From assembly GCF_024713975.1 (NCBI RefSeq), contig NC_091106.1, positions 13,123,001 to 13,187,000 of the forward strand: a DNA stretch of 64,000 nucleotides, in the 5' to 3' direction. The position numbers and the translations under genes are program-made. Below are positions 31,646-62,269 of this stretch, in pieces (the stretch's first letter is position 1; every line of letters begins with the position of its first letter). Below the pieces are notes generated by a model that saw only the letters and a list, made by a program, of their open reading frames with translations, was not told the DNA's origin and ran no database searches. This DNA is from Paralichthys olivaceus (taxonomy: Eukaryota; Chordata; Actinopteri; Pleuronectiformes; Paralichthyidae).

Positions 31646-34600
31646 TTACTTTGGTAATTTGCGGAGCTCTGCCAGAACCCAAATAGCCAGCGAGAGAAGA
31701 GCCACGGAGCCAGACTGGTGAGTTGCTGCCAGTGGGGTGGGGACATACAGTAACAGGGTGCTGATACCGAGGGCAACCTGAAGAGTACAATATAATTTGA
31801 ATTTAATAACACTGAAGATTAATAGACTTGAGTTTATATGGTTCTGGGATGACTTCCAGCTTACCTGTGCATAAGCCATTGCCGCAAGGAGGCTGATGGC
31901 GACCTTTGCTCTCCTGGGCAACATCATCCTTCTTGAGAACAGATAGAGACCTGTAATTGCAGTCAAAGAGGAGATGGCCTAGAGACAAAAAGAAGAGAGA
32001 GAAGACTGTCAACAACTGCTGCCTCTTATTCCATTGAAAATATGAAGGAGAGGGGTACAAATGATGTTTAAATTAAAATATTGCCCAAAATGTTTCTTTT
32101 CAGAAATGATGACCCACCAAAATTCTGTGGTCAAACTGCACTGTTGTGGGATTTTCAAAGATGTTCTTGAGGGTGGGAGAGAAGGCCAGCAGATCGTCAG
32201 GGATCCACCGTTCTCCCATCTTAGGGAAGGAGTTATACACCAGCCCGGCATCCAAACCAGCAACAAAAGCACCTGCAACAAAGCATTTTTGACAGAGTTG
32301 GGTGTAGATCTGCATATGTCATGGTTGACTGCAGATATTGATCAGTGCTATCTCCGGCTAAATTATGTCTTTGACACTGAACTGACAAAAAAATTGGTCA
32401 GTACCTGAAAGAGCAGTAAGGAAGACAAGTCCACCAGTGCCCTTGGCAAACCTCCTGAGCTGCATAAGACTTCTGGTTTCTGCTATCTGAGAAACAGGTG
32501 CAGAGAGCAGACATGAATAAAAAGGAAAACCACCTTGCAATAAAATGTGCAAAAGTCTGAGACCAGTTGCCCTGAATTGATAAATAGTCTGACTTTTGGA
32601 CCCCATTGTATATGTATGTACGGTTTAAACATCTAGAAAGAAAATTGGGTGAATTTATCTGTAATGTAATTTATTACTTCCAACAATCAGTGTCAGCATC
32701 TCATATTGGCCAGGCTATACTCAGAAGGGTTTTTCTTGCTAATACTCAACAACAGTTATTTGATAAGCAAGCTAAAGAGGGTGTCTGTACCTTATGTGCA
32801 GGCAGCAGCAGAGTAAGCCCTGTCCAGAGACTGGCACAGTAGAGTAGCAAAGCAGAACCAAGGTGAGCACTCAGGCGATATTGGCTGACTCGTGGGATGT
32901 CATGAGACTCCGGCTTTTCCTCCAGACCGCTTTTTACCATGTACCATCCCAGAAGGCCCTGAGGAGACGCACAATGACAGTCATTCATGTGTTTTCTTTA
33001 GAACCCTAGGCCCAACTGGCTCTAGAAAAACCTAAGACTAAGAGTGAGATAGGGATTAATTTCCAACGATCACTCTCTCTCTCATCACCACTGAGTGTTA
33101 CCTGGAAGAAGACAAATCCACAAAGCCCCAGCACTTTTCCCTTCATGGAGCGAGTAAAGTATCCTTTTCGCCAGAAGTAAATTGTGGGGAGGATGTATGC
33201 AAGACCAACCAGTCTGCCCCACATACGATGACCCCACTCCATGTAGAAGATAAACTTAAACTCTGGCAGAGTCATTTCATGGTTCATTCTGCGAAAAACA
33301 AAAGTGAAACAGGGAATTCAAAAGTCAACCCATATTTTTTTGTACAGAGTGCAGATTTTATATACGATTAAAATATAAATCTGCTTGTATATGTATCTTA
33401 AATTTAGTTGTCAAATATTAGTCTGTGATCAAACAATTTCAAAGTGACTGTAGTAAAGTAGATTTTTGATGATTCGTGACTTCAAACCTGTGCAAGTGTA
33501 TGTCTTGATAATAACGGGGTCTTACATTTTGAATTCAGGAAACTGCTGGTACTTGGAAAACTCAGCCTCCCACTCTGTTTGTGACTGAGGCGGCTTCATC
33601 TCTCTCACCAGATGCCAGTCGACCATGGAGAGCCCAGATTCTGTGAGCCTGAATAAAACATAGGCACTTACACAGTAAGAACCTATCAGCAGCACTTAAA
33701 AATACAAGAGGGATGATTCCTTATATACTGTTAAGTCACCTGGTGACACCACCCAAGACAACAGCCCCAACAACCAGCCCGCTGCAGCCAAGTAACCAGC
33801 GACCTAGGATGCGATTTGTAGCGACGTTGGGGACAGAAGCTGCCGCCTGGACGGAGGCAGCCTCCGCTTCTGTTGCGATTGTGCTCTGACTTCTCTTCAC
33901 AAGCCATTTTCTTAGCTGTGGACTCCGCTGTTTTAGAACAGGAGAAAGAAAGATTTTAAAAACAAGAAAGAACTGTCATTCAGGTAATTACCACAACAAT
34001 TGTCACATGCGATGTACATCACTATGGTCAATGTATGTGGATATTCCTATGGTTTGGGCTATGTCCTTAAATTCCAACTAGGGAAAATCTTAATGCTGCA
34101 ACACACAATAACATAACACCTCAACTGTACCAAATTTAGGATTGATATGAAGATCAGCTGCAGCAAATATCACAGACTGTGTTCTTTATAGTGAGATATA
34201 CAAACTAACATTTCCATCATTGTTTTAGATTTTATTTTGGCAGCAATTCACAATGCAGTACTTATCAAATGAGACAGGCCCTTGGTATTTTGTTTTAAAT
34301 ATTGTGTAATTACCCTCTGGGATGAAAATTTACATTTATTTGATTCCTATAAGATGCATAGAAATGCTCTGCTGTTTAAACTTTTTAACTGCAATTAAAA
34401 TGAGCTCTTTTTAATGCTATCATTACCTCCACCAAGGATGTTTTCATCCCTGTCCGTTTATCTATAAAAAAGATGATGCAAAACTAAATGGATTACCACA
34501 AAACTTTGTGGAATGAGTCACAATGGGTCAGGGGGGGGAACATGTGGAATTTAGACTTAGATCTGAATCAGGGACAGATCCAGGATTTATTATTTTAACA

Positions 34601-35015
34601 AAATACTAATGAATTAAATATTTTATTTCACAATCAGCGCATTCACACAATTAGAGCCCCCAAAGTGTTTATCACTGTGATTTCCCTGCAGCTTTGTTAT
34701 TGAGACAGTTCCAGCTCCAAACAATGATGGTGAGGTCACGTTATCCCATACATGCGGACGTGACTGCTGATGAGTACAACACTCAGCAGACTCAAACACG
34801 AAGGTGAAACGCTGCACATGTAGCTGCGTGAACTTTTTTCAATGATGCCCGATATGTTTTGATAACTTGCAAACTGTCTGACCTTTTTAATGCTGCCCCA
34901 GTTAGCTAGCTAGCTAACCGCCGGCTAGCTGTATACTCACATTGCTGTGTTGAAATCCTCTGCTGGCGCCTCTACAGCCGCAGAACATGGCGGTCCGTAC
35001 TGAAGACAGTAACAT
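31646..35015 (-). CDS. cox15: COX15, heme A synthase (cytochrome c oxidase assembly)
   Basis: Inner-mitochondrial-membrane enzyme that converts heme O to heme A for cytochrome oxidase. Exons in transcript order: 35015-34941, 33927-33740, 33648-33526, 33288-33102, 32958-32791, 32486-32405, 32272-32118, 31978-31865, 31777-31646; 407 residues, close to human (410). The first about 45 residues are rich in Arg/Ser with no acid ([11 protein letters not shown]...), a typical mitochondrial targeting sequence. Family motifs: [30 protein letters not shown] (H149), [20 protein letters not shown] (H223), [13 protein letters not shown] (H323), [11 protein letters not shown] (H384); these histidines are the heme ligands of the two four-helix halves. 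The end ELRKLPK matches human ELRRVPK. Intron 1 (about 1 kb) carries a dispersed repeat. All splice sites are GT-AG. Confidence 0.96.
34425..34595 (+). repeat. Dispersed repeat in cox15 intron 1
   Basis: CATTACCTCCACCAAGGATG, TTTTCATCCCTGTCCGTTTA, GGATTACCACAAAACTTTGT, GGAATGAGTCACAATGGGTC and GGGACAGATCCAGGATTTAT form the ordered words of a very widespread teleost repeat. Plus orientation, antisense to cox15. Non-coding. Confidence 0.6.
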
Positions 35016-35602
35016 GTCCGGGTCCTTCTCTGTCGTCCTGTCGTCCTGAAGTGAAAGATGAAGCTTTGGAGAGAGCTACGAGCTGTTACCATGGATTTAT
35101 TATGACTTACACAACATGTTTCCTAACGCAGGCTCAACTCTCACCTCCCGACGTCATAACTGCGCGACGAGGAAATGTAATATTGGCGGATTTTTATTTT
35201 GTATCTTTTTTTTGTAACGGTAAACACAATACCTCTCATTAATGATATTAATATGAATATTCTTATTTATTTATTTTCATATACGTTTCAGTACGGATGC
35301 GCTCAGGTGATTCTTCAGTGTTTTGAACTACAGCGTGTCCCGCACGGGCGGTCACGCTCCTGTAGCTAAGTACCGCCCACCCGTTGTACCTGGTGTTTTA
35401 AATGTAACAACCGGGAAATGGCTGATCCACAGATTTCTCTGGCCGCAGGAAAACTGAGTCCGTCAGACAACACACTGACGTCAGTCCGCCCCCAGACACG
35501 GTCCCATGTATCGAGAGGAAGTGAGTCTGACAGATAGCTAAAGTTGTTAGCTTAGCAATGTGTACGTGTAAGCTAACAGATTCACTAACAATCCTTTTCT
35601 GC

Positions 35603-35687
<85 letters not shown>

Positions 35688-35690
35688 AGT
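35016..35690. promoter_or_regulatory. Bidirectional promoter between cox15 and cutc
   Basis: The two start codons are 675 bases apart and diverge. The interval is CpG-richer than its surroundings. A perfect CRE palindrome TGACGTCA lies at 35476-35483, and a GACGTCAT half-site at 35150-35157. CCGCCC boxes occur near 35379 and 35487. An ATGGCGG word (YY1-like, typical of housekeeping promoters) lies at 34986-34992, just inside cox15 exon 1. No TATA box is evident. The cutc-proximal end is an 82-bp TG repeat. Divergent sharing is conserved with the human COX15-CUTC pair; functional use of these sites is inferred. Confidence 0.7.
35605..35686. repeat. (TG)41 microsatellite directly before the cutc start
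   Basis: A perfect 82-base TG run ending four bases (CAGT) before the cutc ATG. It is either 5' UTR or, if the following CAG is an acceptor, the end of a short intron. Confidence 0.95.
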
Positions 35691-38431
35691 ATGGCAGAGG
35701 GCTTTCTGATGGAGGTGTGTGTGGACTCTGTGGAGTCTGCCATCAATGCTGAACGAGGAGGTCAGTGATGTGTAGTAAACACTGCTGAGCTTCTTGTATT
35801 AAACCCAGCAGGACCTACTCACTCTGTTCGAAATACATCATGAAAGCTGTTAATCCGAGTCGGCCGAAGCGCTGTAAATAGCCTGACTTGAGTTTACAGC
35901 GAAGTGCATACTGGTCATTTCATTTCTCAAGGCTCATGCTCACACAGGAAGATTGTTTGCTATGAGTGTTTGTCTCTGCACAGGTGCAGGCCGACTTGAA
36001 CTGTGCTCCAGTCTCCTGGAGGGAGGCCTCACTCCCAGTCTCGGTGAGCATTTTGCATCATCATTCAGCAGATGTTCACTGAGAATCTGAAACATGGCGA
36101 GCACACACTGTTACAGGTCTCACAGTTATTTGTTTTGCCACAGGTCTGCTGCAGGTCGTGAAGCAGCATGTCAAAATTCCCATCTATGCCATGATAAGGC
36201 CTCGTGGAGGGGACTTCTTGTACTCAGACCAGGAGGTGGAGGTGATGAGGAAGGACATTGAGCTGATGAAGAGCCATGGGGCTGATGGACTGGTGCTGGG
36301 AGCCCTGACGGAGGATGGACGGGTGGATGCAGAACTCTGTATAGAGTTGCTAGGTATTTTCTGCCTGTGTATTTGAGCTATATAGACTCAAAAAGGACTA
36401 AACTAAAACAGTCCATGATAAAGAAAAACATTTAAACACAACAGAAATGTCATGTAAGATGCAATGTTCTAACTTTAAATGTCGCCAAAACGCATCCTGC
36501 CTAATCAAAATGTAATTTTTAATTTGACTTTCAGACACTGAAAGTAAATGAGGAATCCTTGTTTTTTTTTCATGTGCCAAGGCGATTAAAAAAACGGCAT
36601 TTGTTCTTAACATTGCTGAGAGGATGAAAAAACATTCCTCTCTGGGGATAAGATTATAGCAGGAAAGGAACAGATATGATTACTAATATTAACAATGACA
36701 GGATTGCACTTACCTGTTCTGTTATGGAATTTACACCAGATGACAATGACGAGTTAAAATGACAGCAGTGAAAAGGTTTTGTGCTTATTAAAATCTGCAC
36801 ACATTAGTCAGCTCAGGGGAAGGTACACAAAAATCTGTCCCTTCTTTAAAGGCATCTCAATCTGTGCAGCATTCAATATCATTAATTACTTGCCAGGAGC
36901 CCTGCTGCAATGTTTGTGGTGAGAAATTAACCTCGTAGTCCTCAAAGGACTAAAACAGAAACAAATCATTTATAAATAAAGAAAAAAATATTTTCATCCT
37001 TGCTGGTAATTATAACAGGTAATGTAAATGTTTTACTTCTAGTTCAACTTTGAGTTTTCTGATTATCTCTGTTTTCTCTCCAGCTGCTGCTCGTCCTTTG
37101 CCTGTCACCTTCCACCGAGGTAAGCAAAAGCAAATAGACCTGAAAAAATTCATGGCAACCCCCCCCCCTTTCATCTGACCAAAGACGGTTCCTGCTGAAA
37201 TTCATTAGGCCTCTTTTCTTGTACCTGTGCAAAGTTTCATCTTGTAATTCATAGGGAATCCACAGTGTCTGAGAATTCGCTAAAACTCAATTTTCCACAG
37301 ATAATGCTTGTGCCAAGTCAGAAGCACGGACCCATCTATTTTTCAGGACAAGATTGCGCAAACAGGGAGTTGAGCATCCTCCATTTTAAGAGGACACTCA
37401 CCTGTTATCAGTATAGTGGTACCTAGCTGCTACTGCAGCTGTGTTATACTTTATGTTCAGTATCTTACTGAGGATCTTCTATCCTCTCACATCATTTTCA
37501 AGTCTCTCAGTCAAGTTTCTTCATGCCACTCACTCTGATTAGAAATCACAGATGTAAATGTAAACACTCTTGCTGTCATGATGACAGGTAACCTGACTTT
37601 TGTTGCATGGAGGTTTTGTATTTCATTCGAATCTAACTAACCTGTTTACACTTAATCATACTATAGATAAATTACTCTACACTTAAATTTAAAAATAATT
37701 TTGAATCAGTATGTTAGGGCTATTGCACAGGGATGTACTCAGTTGTGTTGTGTACTGTAATATTGATCCTGCCGCAGCTTTTGATCTGGTTCATGATCCA
37801 ACGGTTGCTCTGGAGACTCTGGTATCATTAGGGTTCGAGCGCGTGTTGACAAGTGGCTGTGACAGCTCGGCTCTGGAGGGACTCCCTCTCATTAAACGGA
37901 TCATTGATCAAGTATGTGTGCAAACATATAAGTGCTTGTTTAACTGTGAAGGTCAGCTTTTAATTTGATATCATAATCTCCATTCAACAGGCTAAAGGCA
38001 GAATTGTCATAATGCCAGGTCAGTGCCTTTATTGTTTGAAAAGATTCACCATTTACATGTGTATTATGAGTTGTTTTCAGCCCTTTTGTTTATACGTTCT
38101 GTGCAACAGGAGGAGGTATCACAGAGAGGAATCTACAGAGGATTTTGGAGGGATCAGGAGCTCAAGAGTTTCACTCCTCAGCCCGCTCCAGTAGGGATTC
38201 TGCCATGAAGTTCAGGTTTGTTTACATTCAGCCTCAATTAATATGAAAAATTTCAAAGATGGGATAAGAAATTAAAAGTTTTGTTATTGCCATCTGAGCA
38301 GCAACGTTTTCATGCGCAGGAACACATGTGTGACGATGGGAGCTGCTTTCTCAGCACCCGAGTATGGCCTGAAGGTGGCAGATGTGAGCAAAGTCCGCAC
38401 TCTAAATGCAATCGCCAGAAATACCTTGTGA
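35691..38431 (+). CDS. cutc: CutC copper homeostasis protein homolog
   Basis: Cytosolic TIM-barrel protein linked to copper homeostasis; its catalytic role is unsettled in the literature. Exons: 35691-35760, 35984-36043, 36144-36353, 37084-37119, 37778-37911, 37991-38018, 38110-38215, 38320-38431; 251 residues with every junction in frame. The start MAEGFLMEVCVDSVESAINA matches the family N-terminus after the variable tail of human CUTC. Conserved blocks: MIRPRGGDFLYSDQE, LVLGALTEDG, LPVTFHRAFDLVHDP, VLTSGCDSSALEGLPLIKR, IMPGGGIT, FHSSARS. The family block GADRIELC reads GAGRLELC here (Asp to Gly at residue 26). A poly(A) signal follows at 38862-38867. Human CUTC lies likewise between COX15 and ABCC2. 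Confidence 0.95.
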
Positions 38432-38861
38432 ATGGGTACTGCACAATCATGACTGATAAAAGACAAGATACCTCAAAAGTGACCACGAGTAATTTTACTG
38501 ACAAGCCATTGAATAATTTCGGAATTGCCACAGAGTGCTTTTTCTCCACTTTTTTTCTAATCACTGATGAAAACAGTCCTTTTAAAGTAAGAGCTCAGGG
38601 ACGGCCTCACTGCCTGTTGGGATGTGCAGTCCATTAAAGTATCTCTGTAAATTGTAATTTAACTTAAAGATTAAAAATGTGCTCGTTAAAAGCCCTAGCT
38701 GTTTTCTAAACAATGGGTTTTCCATTTGCATTGTAATTTACCTGTATTCAGTTACAGCTCTGTATTTACAATGGAAGTTAGGCAAAGCTGTGACCTCCTG
38801 TACTTTATTTTTTACAACCACATAAACACAATGACTTGATCCAATGTTGTGAGAAGAATCT

Positions 38862-38867
38862 AATAAA
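38862..38867 (+). terminator. cutc: cutc poly(A) signal
   Basis: AATAAA in the context TCTAATAAAAGTAAG, about 430 bases after the cutc stop, followed by a T-rich stretch (TTTCATTGTTCACTGTT). Confidence 0.65.
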
Positions 38868-38889
38868 AGTAAGAAGATTTCAACACTTG

Positions 38890-41277
38890 AGTGTACTTTG
38901 TTTCATTGTTCACTGTTCATCTAATAACCCCGGTACTGAAGTACTAAATTGATGAAACTGGGTATATTAATGCTTTGTTTACACCAGCTACTGTAGCTGT
39001 AATTATGAGGTGTTTGAGTTAGGGCAGGTATATCATTATCTTAATGTTTATGGGTGTTGAGCTGGAGCTACTTATTTAAGTCTCAGTATCTCGCAGTAAG
39101 AAGTGACTTCACAAGCAGCATTCTAAGTGATATATTTGAGAGTCAATGACCCTGTGATGTCATTAAGTGAAGGAGCTGACCAATAGGAAGTCAGAAGAAA
39201 ACAGTTTTATACCACAGGTTAAATTGTGTACAAGAACTGACCCAAAAAACAACTTTGTCAGAATAACTCAAGATCTCCCCATAAAATGATCTCTCCTTCA
39301 GGAAACATGACTGTCTAAGCAAACTTACTTCAATATTGCTACTGTAATTCAGTATGATTTATAACACACATACTCACACACACAAAGTGTGATCGCACAT
39401 GGGTAACTCTGGGTAAAAGTAACAGAACCTGTAATGTATGGAGAGCCAGAGGGGACGCACTCTGTTTGGTTTGATGCGGTTGTTTGATGTTCCCTTGCAC
39501 TACTACTCCCCACTGTTATGATAAATAGAGTTTCCCCTGAAGGGATCATTAAGGTAATTATCTTAACTGGAGAGCAAGAAAAGGCAAACGGTTTAGTGTA
39601 ATTCATCATATTTAAAATTGAAATTCAATGAGTTTAAATATTTCAGAACAGTTGCATTTGGGTGATTTTCAACACCTTTCACAAATGGCCTCTGGTGACA
39701 ACTGCTGTTACAATGATCAGGAGCACTGCGAAGTCAAATGAAAGGTGAAGCATCTCTTTTTCTTTCTTTGTGCTGAATTTAACTTGTTAGTTAAAATTAT
39801 GCACCAAAAAAAACTGCTCACATTAAATGCAGGCAATATATCTGTTATCTGATATAGTTGAAAGAAATAATTGTTACTGTACATAAATTGAATAAAGACC
39901 ATCCCCCCTAATAAAAATATATCTTTCAATTCATAAAATCCAGATCACTATCCAGATCCACGCCAAGTTTACTACTACTAACCACTACTCATTTAGAAGT
40001 GAAGAAGCTGAGATGTGTAACATCTTTAAGAAACACACACAGTTGTATATGTGCACATGTACCTGGATGACTGTCATGCAATTTAGAGATTTCAAAACCA
40101 ATATCAGTTATTATTATCTGAGTTTGAAGACAATGCTAATGACAATAGAGCCTAAAACCAACTTCACTTTCACAGACAGAAACAAGCATCTCACTGTGGA
40201 TATCTGCTCGCTCTGGACCTTTTCACCACAAGTTTACATAGTCACATGTTTTGTTCAAAGAGCCTTGGGCGGAAAGAATATATGATAACCTACTTATATC
40301 TTCTTTTCTCTCTCTAAGGCAACTCTTCGTGCTCACCTTTGCTTCACGTGGCTGTCCTTGAGGCTGTACACACAATGAGTCAGCCACTCTGCCACCATTT
40401 TCTTTGTTATCATACATGAAATGATTAACCATTCACGCAATCAGTAGGGTTATCTGTATTTGGGATCATCACAGTAAACTATCCTTGGTCTGAATCTGCA
40501 GAGGGAACTCACCAAGGAAGTTAATCTGTCTCTTGACTTAAACTCCTCTAAACAACATGTATATTTGTTTGTGGAGAATAACAAATCTTCCCTCTCCCAA
40601 AATTATCACCAGAAATTAATCTAATGTGACTTTGGTGAAAATGGTTCAGAGTGAGTGGAAACACATGGGATAGACTGAGCACCCCTCCCATTCTCATGTT
40701 TTTGGTTGTCCATCCCCCTAACAGAGGAAAACCATTTGAGGAGAACTTGTGCAATGTTATGTCTCCCTTTGTCCTCTTCCATGCATGAAATGTTGAGACA
40801 AATTCGAACACAGGAGAGTGTTTCAGGGGCGGATCTAAAGACTGAGTGGTCTCATTTACATTTGGATTATTTACATTAGGAGGACTCCTTTTTGTGTGTG
40901 TGTGCTTCTGGCAGTTGACAGACGAGCTGTGAGGACTGGCTAAGATTAAACAGCAACTTTGAGCCTAAAAAAGAAAGAGATCGGGACCCAAGTTAATTAC
41001 TAACTCACTTGCTCCTGCTCTTCACGTAAATCCTCAACAGTTTCGGCACACTAATGTGTTGTCTTTGCACGAGGAAGTCCCAAGGTTTTCTTTTGGCTTT
41101 AAAGTCTTCATGGGTTTAAGTCCCTCAGAGTCACGTCCTGCAATTGTCTCTGGAGTGTGGGTGGACAGGGGAGAGTGACGGAGCGTTTGAGTTACTCTCA
41201 GTAGCGTTTGAGCAGAGGGCAAAAGGCAACTTTGTTGTCTAGTCTTCTGAGAGCAACTGAAGCCACACGTGTGGGCC
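38890..41277. other. cutc-abcc2 intergenic region and abcc2 5' flank
   Basis: About 2.4 kb with no exon I can support. The last few hundred bases should hold the abcc2 promoter and 5' UTR; I see no clear TATA box and no unambiguous nuclear-receptor or HNF site by eye. The region is AT-rich with scattered short open frames and no similarity I recognise. Confidence 0.5.
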
Positions 41278-59263
<17,986 letters not shown>

Positions 59264-60000
59264 TTTTACGCTTAATAATAACATAGCTTTGATTTTTTTT
59301 GTTGTGCTTTGATTTATTAACAATTGTTATTTTTCTTTCTAAAGCAAAACTATTCAAACGTATATATTATTCACAAAGGAATCATATGTAAACAGTTTTT
59401 TTTGTTTTTTTTAACAATATTTTTCATTAATTATTTCCACTTTTACAAGTAAAGGATGGATACATAGTATGGTCCACAGGAATGAAAATCAAAACAGGCA
59501 GACAAATAAACAAAACAAAACAACAACAAAAAACAAACAAAAAACAACCATCAGCTCAAATCTATATAAATAATACTTGGGGTTACAGACATGTACGGTA
59601 TGAGCAATCAAGAACATCCCTGCAACATTATATTAGAAACACCAGGCTCTACATAGTTCAAAAAGGGTTCCCAGACTTTATAGAATTGGTCTGTTTTTAA
59701 ATGTAATATGCATGTAAGGTACTCTAATGGCACTAGATCAAACACTACTCCCTGCCAGCCTTTAACAGTTGGTACTCTTTCATTGATCCATTGTAACAAA
59801 ATATTCTTCCTCGCTGCATAAGTAAGAATACAATACAGCCTCTTATTATGTTTTCATGTTAAACGTCGATTTGGGAGGCCCAGTATAAGAGACACAGGGT
59901 CCATCTCCAGTTTCAAACCAAATATCTTCTCCATTATATGTAAACAGTTTTATTTGTGATGAATAAATTGTATTTCTCAAATTTTGCTTCAGTGTGTTTC
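59264..60000 (+). other. abcc2: abcc2 3' UTR and downstream flank
   Basis: AT-rich sequence after the stop. Candidate poly(A) signals AATAAA lie at 59505-59510 and 59962-59967; I cannot choose between them. Poly-T and A-rich runs occur near 59395-59415 and 59510-59545. Confidence 0.4.
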
Positions 60001-60225
60001 TCTCTGTGGTTGTGTAAAGTGGTAATGAGAGTGTTATTATCACTCCACTGCTCTGGCCCACTTAATTGCTTATAATATATTTATACATGCATACATATAT
60101 ATCTGTAAGATACGCAAACAAATGTGAGATTTCGAGAATAGCGTCCTTAAGTATATAATATTATAATATATATATATATATTTATTTATATATATAACTT
60201 GTAATTTTTAGTTACCCCCCTCCCT

Positions 60226-61020
60226 GTGACAGCAACTCCCCAGCTCCCCCTAGCAAACGTCTGGACTCCACAGCCTCGGGAGAACAAGTCCACCACTTCA
60301 AACAACCCAGAGGCCCATCATCATCAACCACTCAGTTCCCCCCTCTCCTGTGGTCCCCCACCCTGTGCCACTTCTGCTCTTCCATCCCTCTGTCAACCCC
60401 CCTCCTCACACCTTCCCTCAAACAAGGCTAGAGGACCTGACAGCATCTACCCGAAGGTGCTGAAGGTGTGCATGGAGCAGCTGACAGGTGTGTTTCAAGT
60501 TCCAGTGCTCAAGAAGGGGCATCCCTGTACTCCAAGTGACATGAGTCACAGACTACCTCACTTACAGGCTGCGGGATGCAGGACTGGTTTTAATCAATCA
60601 TTCGATCAATGTGGTAGTGAGCAACATGGACAAACCCCAGGGAACTGTCCTGTCACCATTTCTTTTCGCCCGCTACACCTTGACTTCTGCTACAACACAG
60701 GAACATGGGAGTCTTGTAGGATGGTGTGGCAGAAATCACCTGCAGCTCCACCGCAGTAAAACCAAGGAGTCAGTAATACGTTAAGTGCTGGTGAGCTTCG
60801 GAGGTGGCACAGACAAACTTAAGGCCAGCTCTGTGGTGGGAATAGAACTGAAGTGACTGACAAAAGGATGAGAGTAAAACCAAAAGCCATCATTGACAAC
60901 CCATCTTGTCCTCTCTCTGCTGAACAGAGGCGACTCAGGAGCACATTAAGCCACAGACTCACCCAGCCAAGTGCTTCATTGTGCTTGAGTGGCTCCTTAG
61001 TGCCATCAGCCACATGACTG
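60226..61020 (+). pseudogene. Degraded non-LTR retrotransposon (LINE) reverse-transcriptase remnant
   Basis: A 177-codon open stretch contains NKARGPDSIYPKVLKVCMEQ followed by LTGVFQVPVLKKG, close to the KA.GPDGI...VLK.CA.QL..VF motif that opens the reverse-transcriptase domain of L2/CR1/Rex-type LINEs. The catalytic core is missing or out of frame, with several frame changes after about 60500. Downstream (60790-61020) the wording GCTTCGGAGGTGGCACAG, TCACCCAGCCAAGTGCTTCA and CTGCTGAACAGAGGCGACTC looks like the LINE 3' region (host transcript junk, not a gene). Proline-rich N-terminal part is not recognised. Flanked on the left by an AT-dinucleotide tract at 60165-60195. Confidence 0.6.
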
Positions 61021-62269
61021 CAATGGCTCAGTACCCAGAGTCAAACACAAAAATCAATTTTTCATTTCACATTTTGTACACCATATTCCAAAGAATGGAC
61101 AAATAACGACTATATTGCAACTTTTTTTAAAAAACTGCCTTATATAAACTTTCATATAAGTTTCACAAACAATGAAATATCTCATCTTTTGCGGAGAACT
61201 TTAGTGATCGACTGCATCGCTATTAGTGGTTACATCACCCCGCTATTCAGATGGGTTTCACAGTTTCTCAAGAAGGAGACTGGATCAAGAAGAAGTGGAA
61301 CTCGTGTGAGCAGGCAAATTCTCTTGCTGCTTATTTCTTATACATTTTCTTGTGTTTTTTACTAAATTACAACTTTCCTCTCATTGTATTATGACTTTTT
61401 TCATTAAATCATGACAGTATGTAACATATCGTCTCTGTCTTGAAATTGGACTAATATTCAATTTTATTCTTGTAATAATATGGCTCCAAGCCTCAGAATT
61501 TTTCTGTCTTTAAAGTGGCCACAGTATGCAGAGATTTTCATGTTTAATACTTCTGACTGTCTTAGCTGAAGTCACGTAGCCCTGAGGAGTTATGGCATCG
61601 GTCATGATGGTATAGATGAAAAGGTTTTTTGTAAGAGGCCAATGGATACCAATGGACCTCATAGAGATTCAGAATCAGAAGTACTTTATTAATCCCTGTA
61701 GGGAAATTCAAAATTCAGTTCCCATTGTACCATTCCCCAATCACAGCTGACACTGGGTGAGAGCTGCACTAAAGAAAGTGTCTAAACCAACTACATTTTC
61801 TGTCATGATGGGGTTAGATTGAAAAAAAAACATTCCAGCCAGGATAATTAGATTTAAGTGCTTTTTTCCAGAATGTTGCAATTTTGCTTCTCTCAATTTG
61901 ATTGCCAATCTTGAATGCTAATTACTTTTCATGCATACAGTAGTTTAATGTTAAATAGGTTTGAATCCTATATGTGTGGAAGAACAACTGCACACACAGT
62001 TCCTCCAGGTTCCTGTTCTTTGTAATATCACATCGGGAGTTTTGTGAAATGGATCGCACTTAATCAGAGCACTATTGACAAATGACAGAACTGAGGTAAC
62101 TACAAGCTGCAAAAACACATGAAGGCTATCGATTTGTTGGGCCACAATGAGACATGTTGTCCTCTTCAACACATAAATATATCAGCTGCTAGTGAAGTCG
62201 AAAAGATAGATCATTTATGTGCCACCAGATACAGTTTCCTTTTAACGTGGGGATTCACTGTGTGATTTG
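61021..62269. other. Intergenic DNA between abcc2 and the receptor gene
   Basis: No exon supported. It carries one recognised repeat at 61,664-61,780 and otherwise AT-rich unique-looking sequence. The final part becomes purine-rich at the receptor's first exon. Confidence 0.45.
61664..61780. repeat. Dispersed repeat (CTTTATTAATCCCTGTAGGG type)
   Basis: GATTCAGAATCAGAAGTACT followed by TTATTAATCCCTGTAGGGAA and ATTCAAAATTCAGTT is the hallmark of a short interspersed/LINE-tail repeat of teleosts. Copy is diverged; borders approximate. Confidence 0.6.

Noticed and set aside
38284..38637. Extended open frame past the cutc stop
   Set aside because: It is a different frame from the last cutc exon; the family C-terminus and TGA at 38429-38431 are clear.
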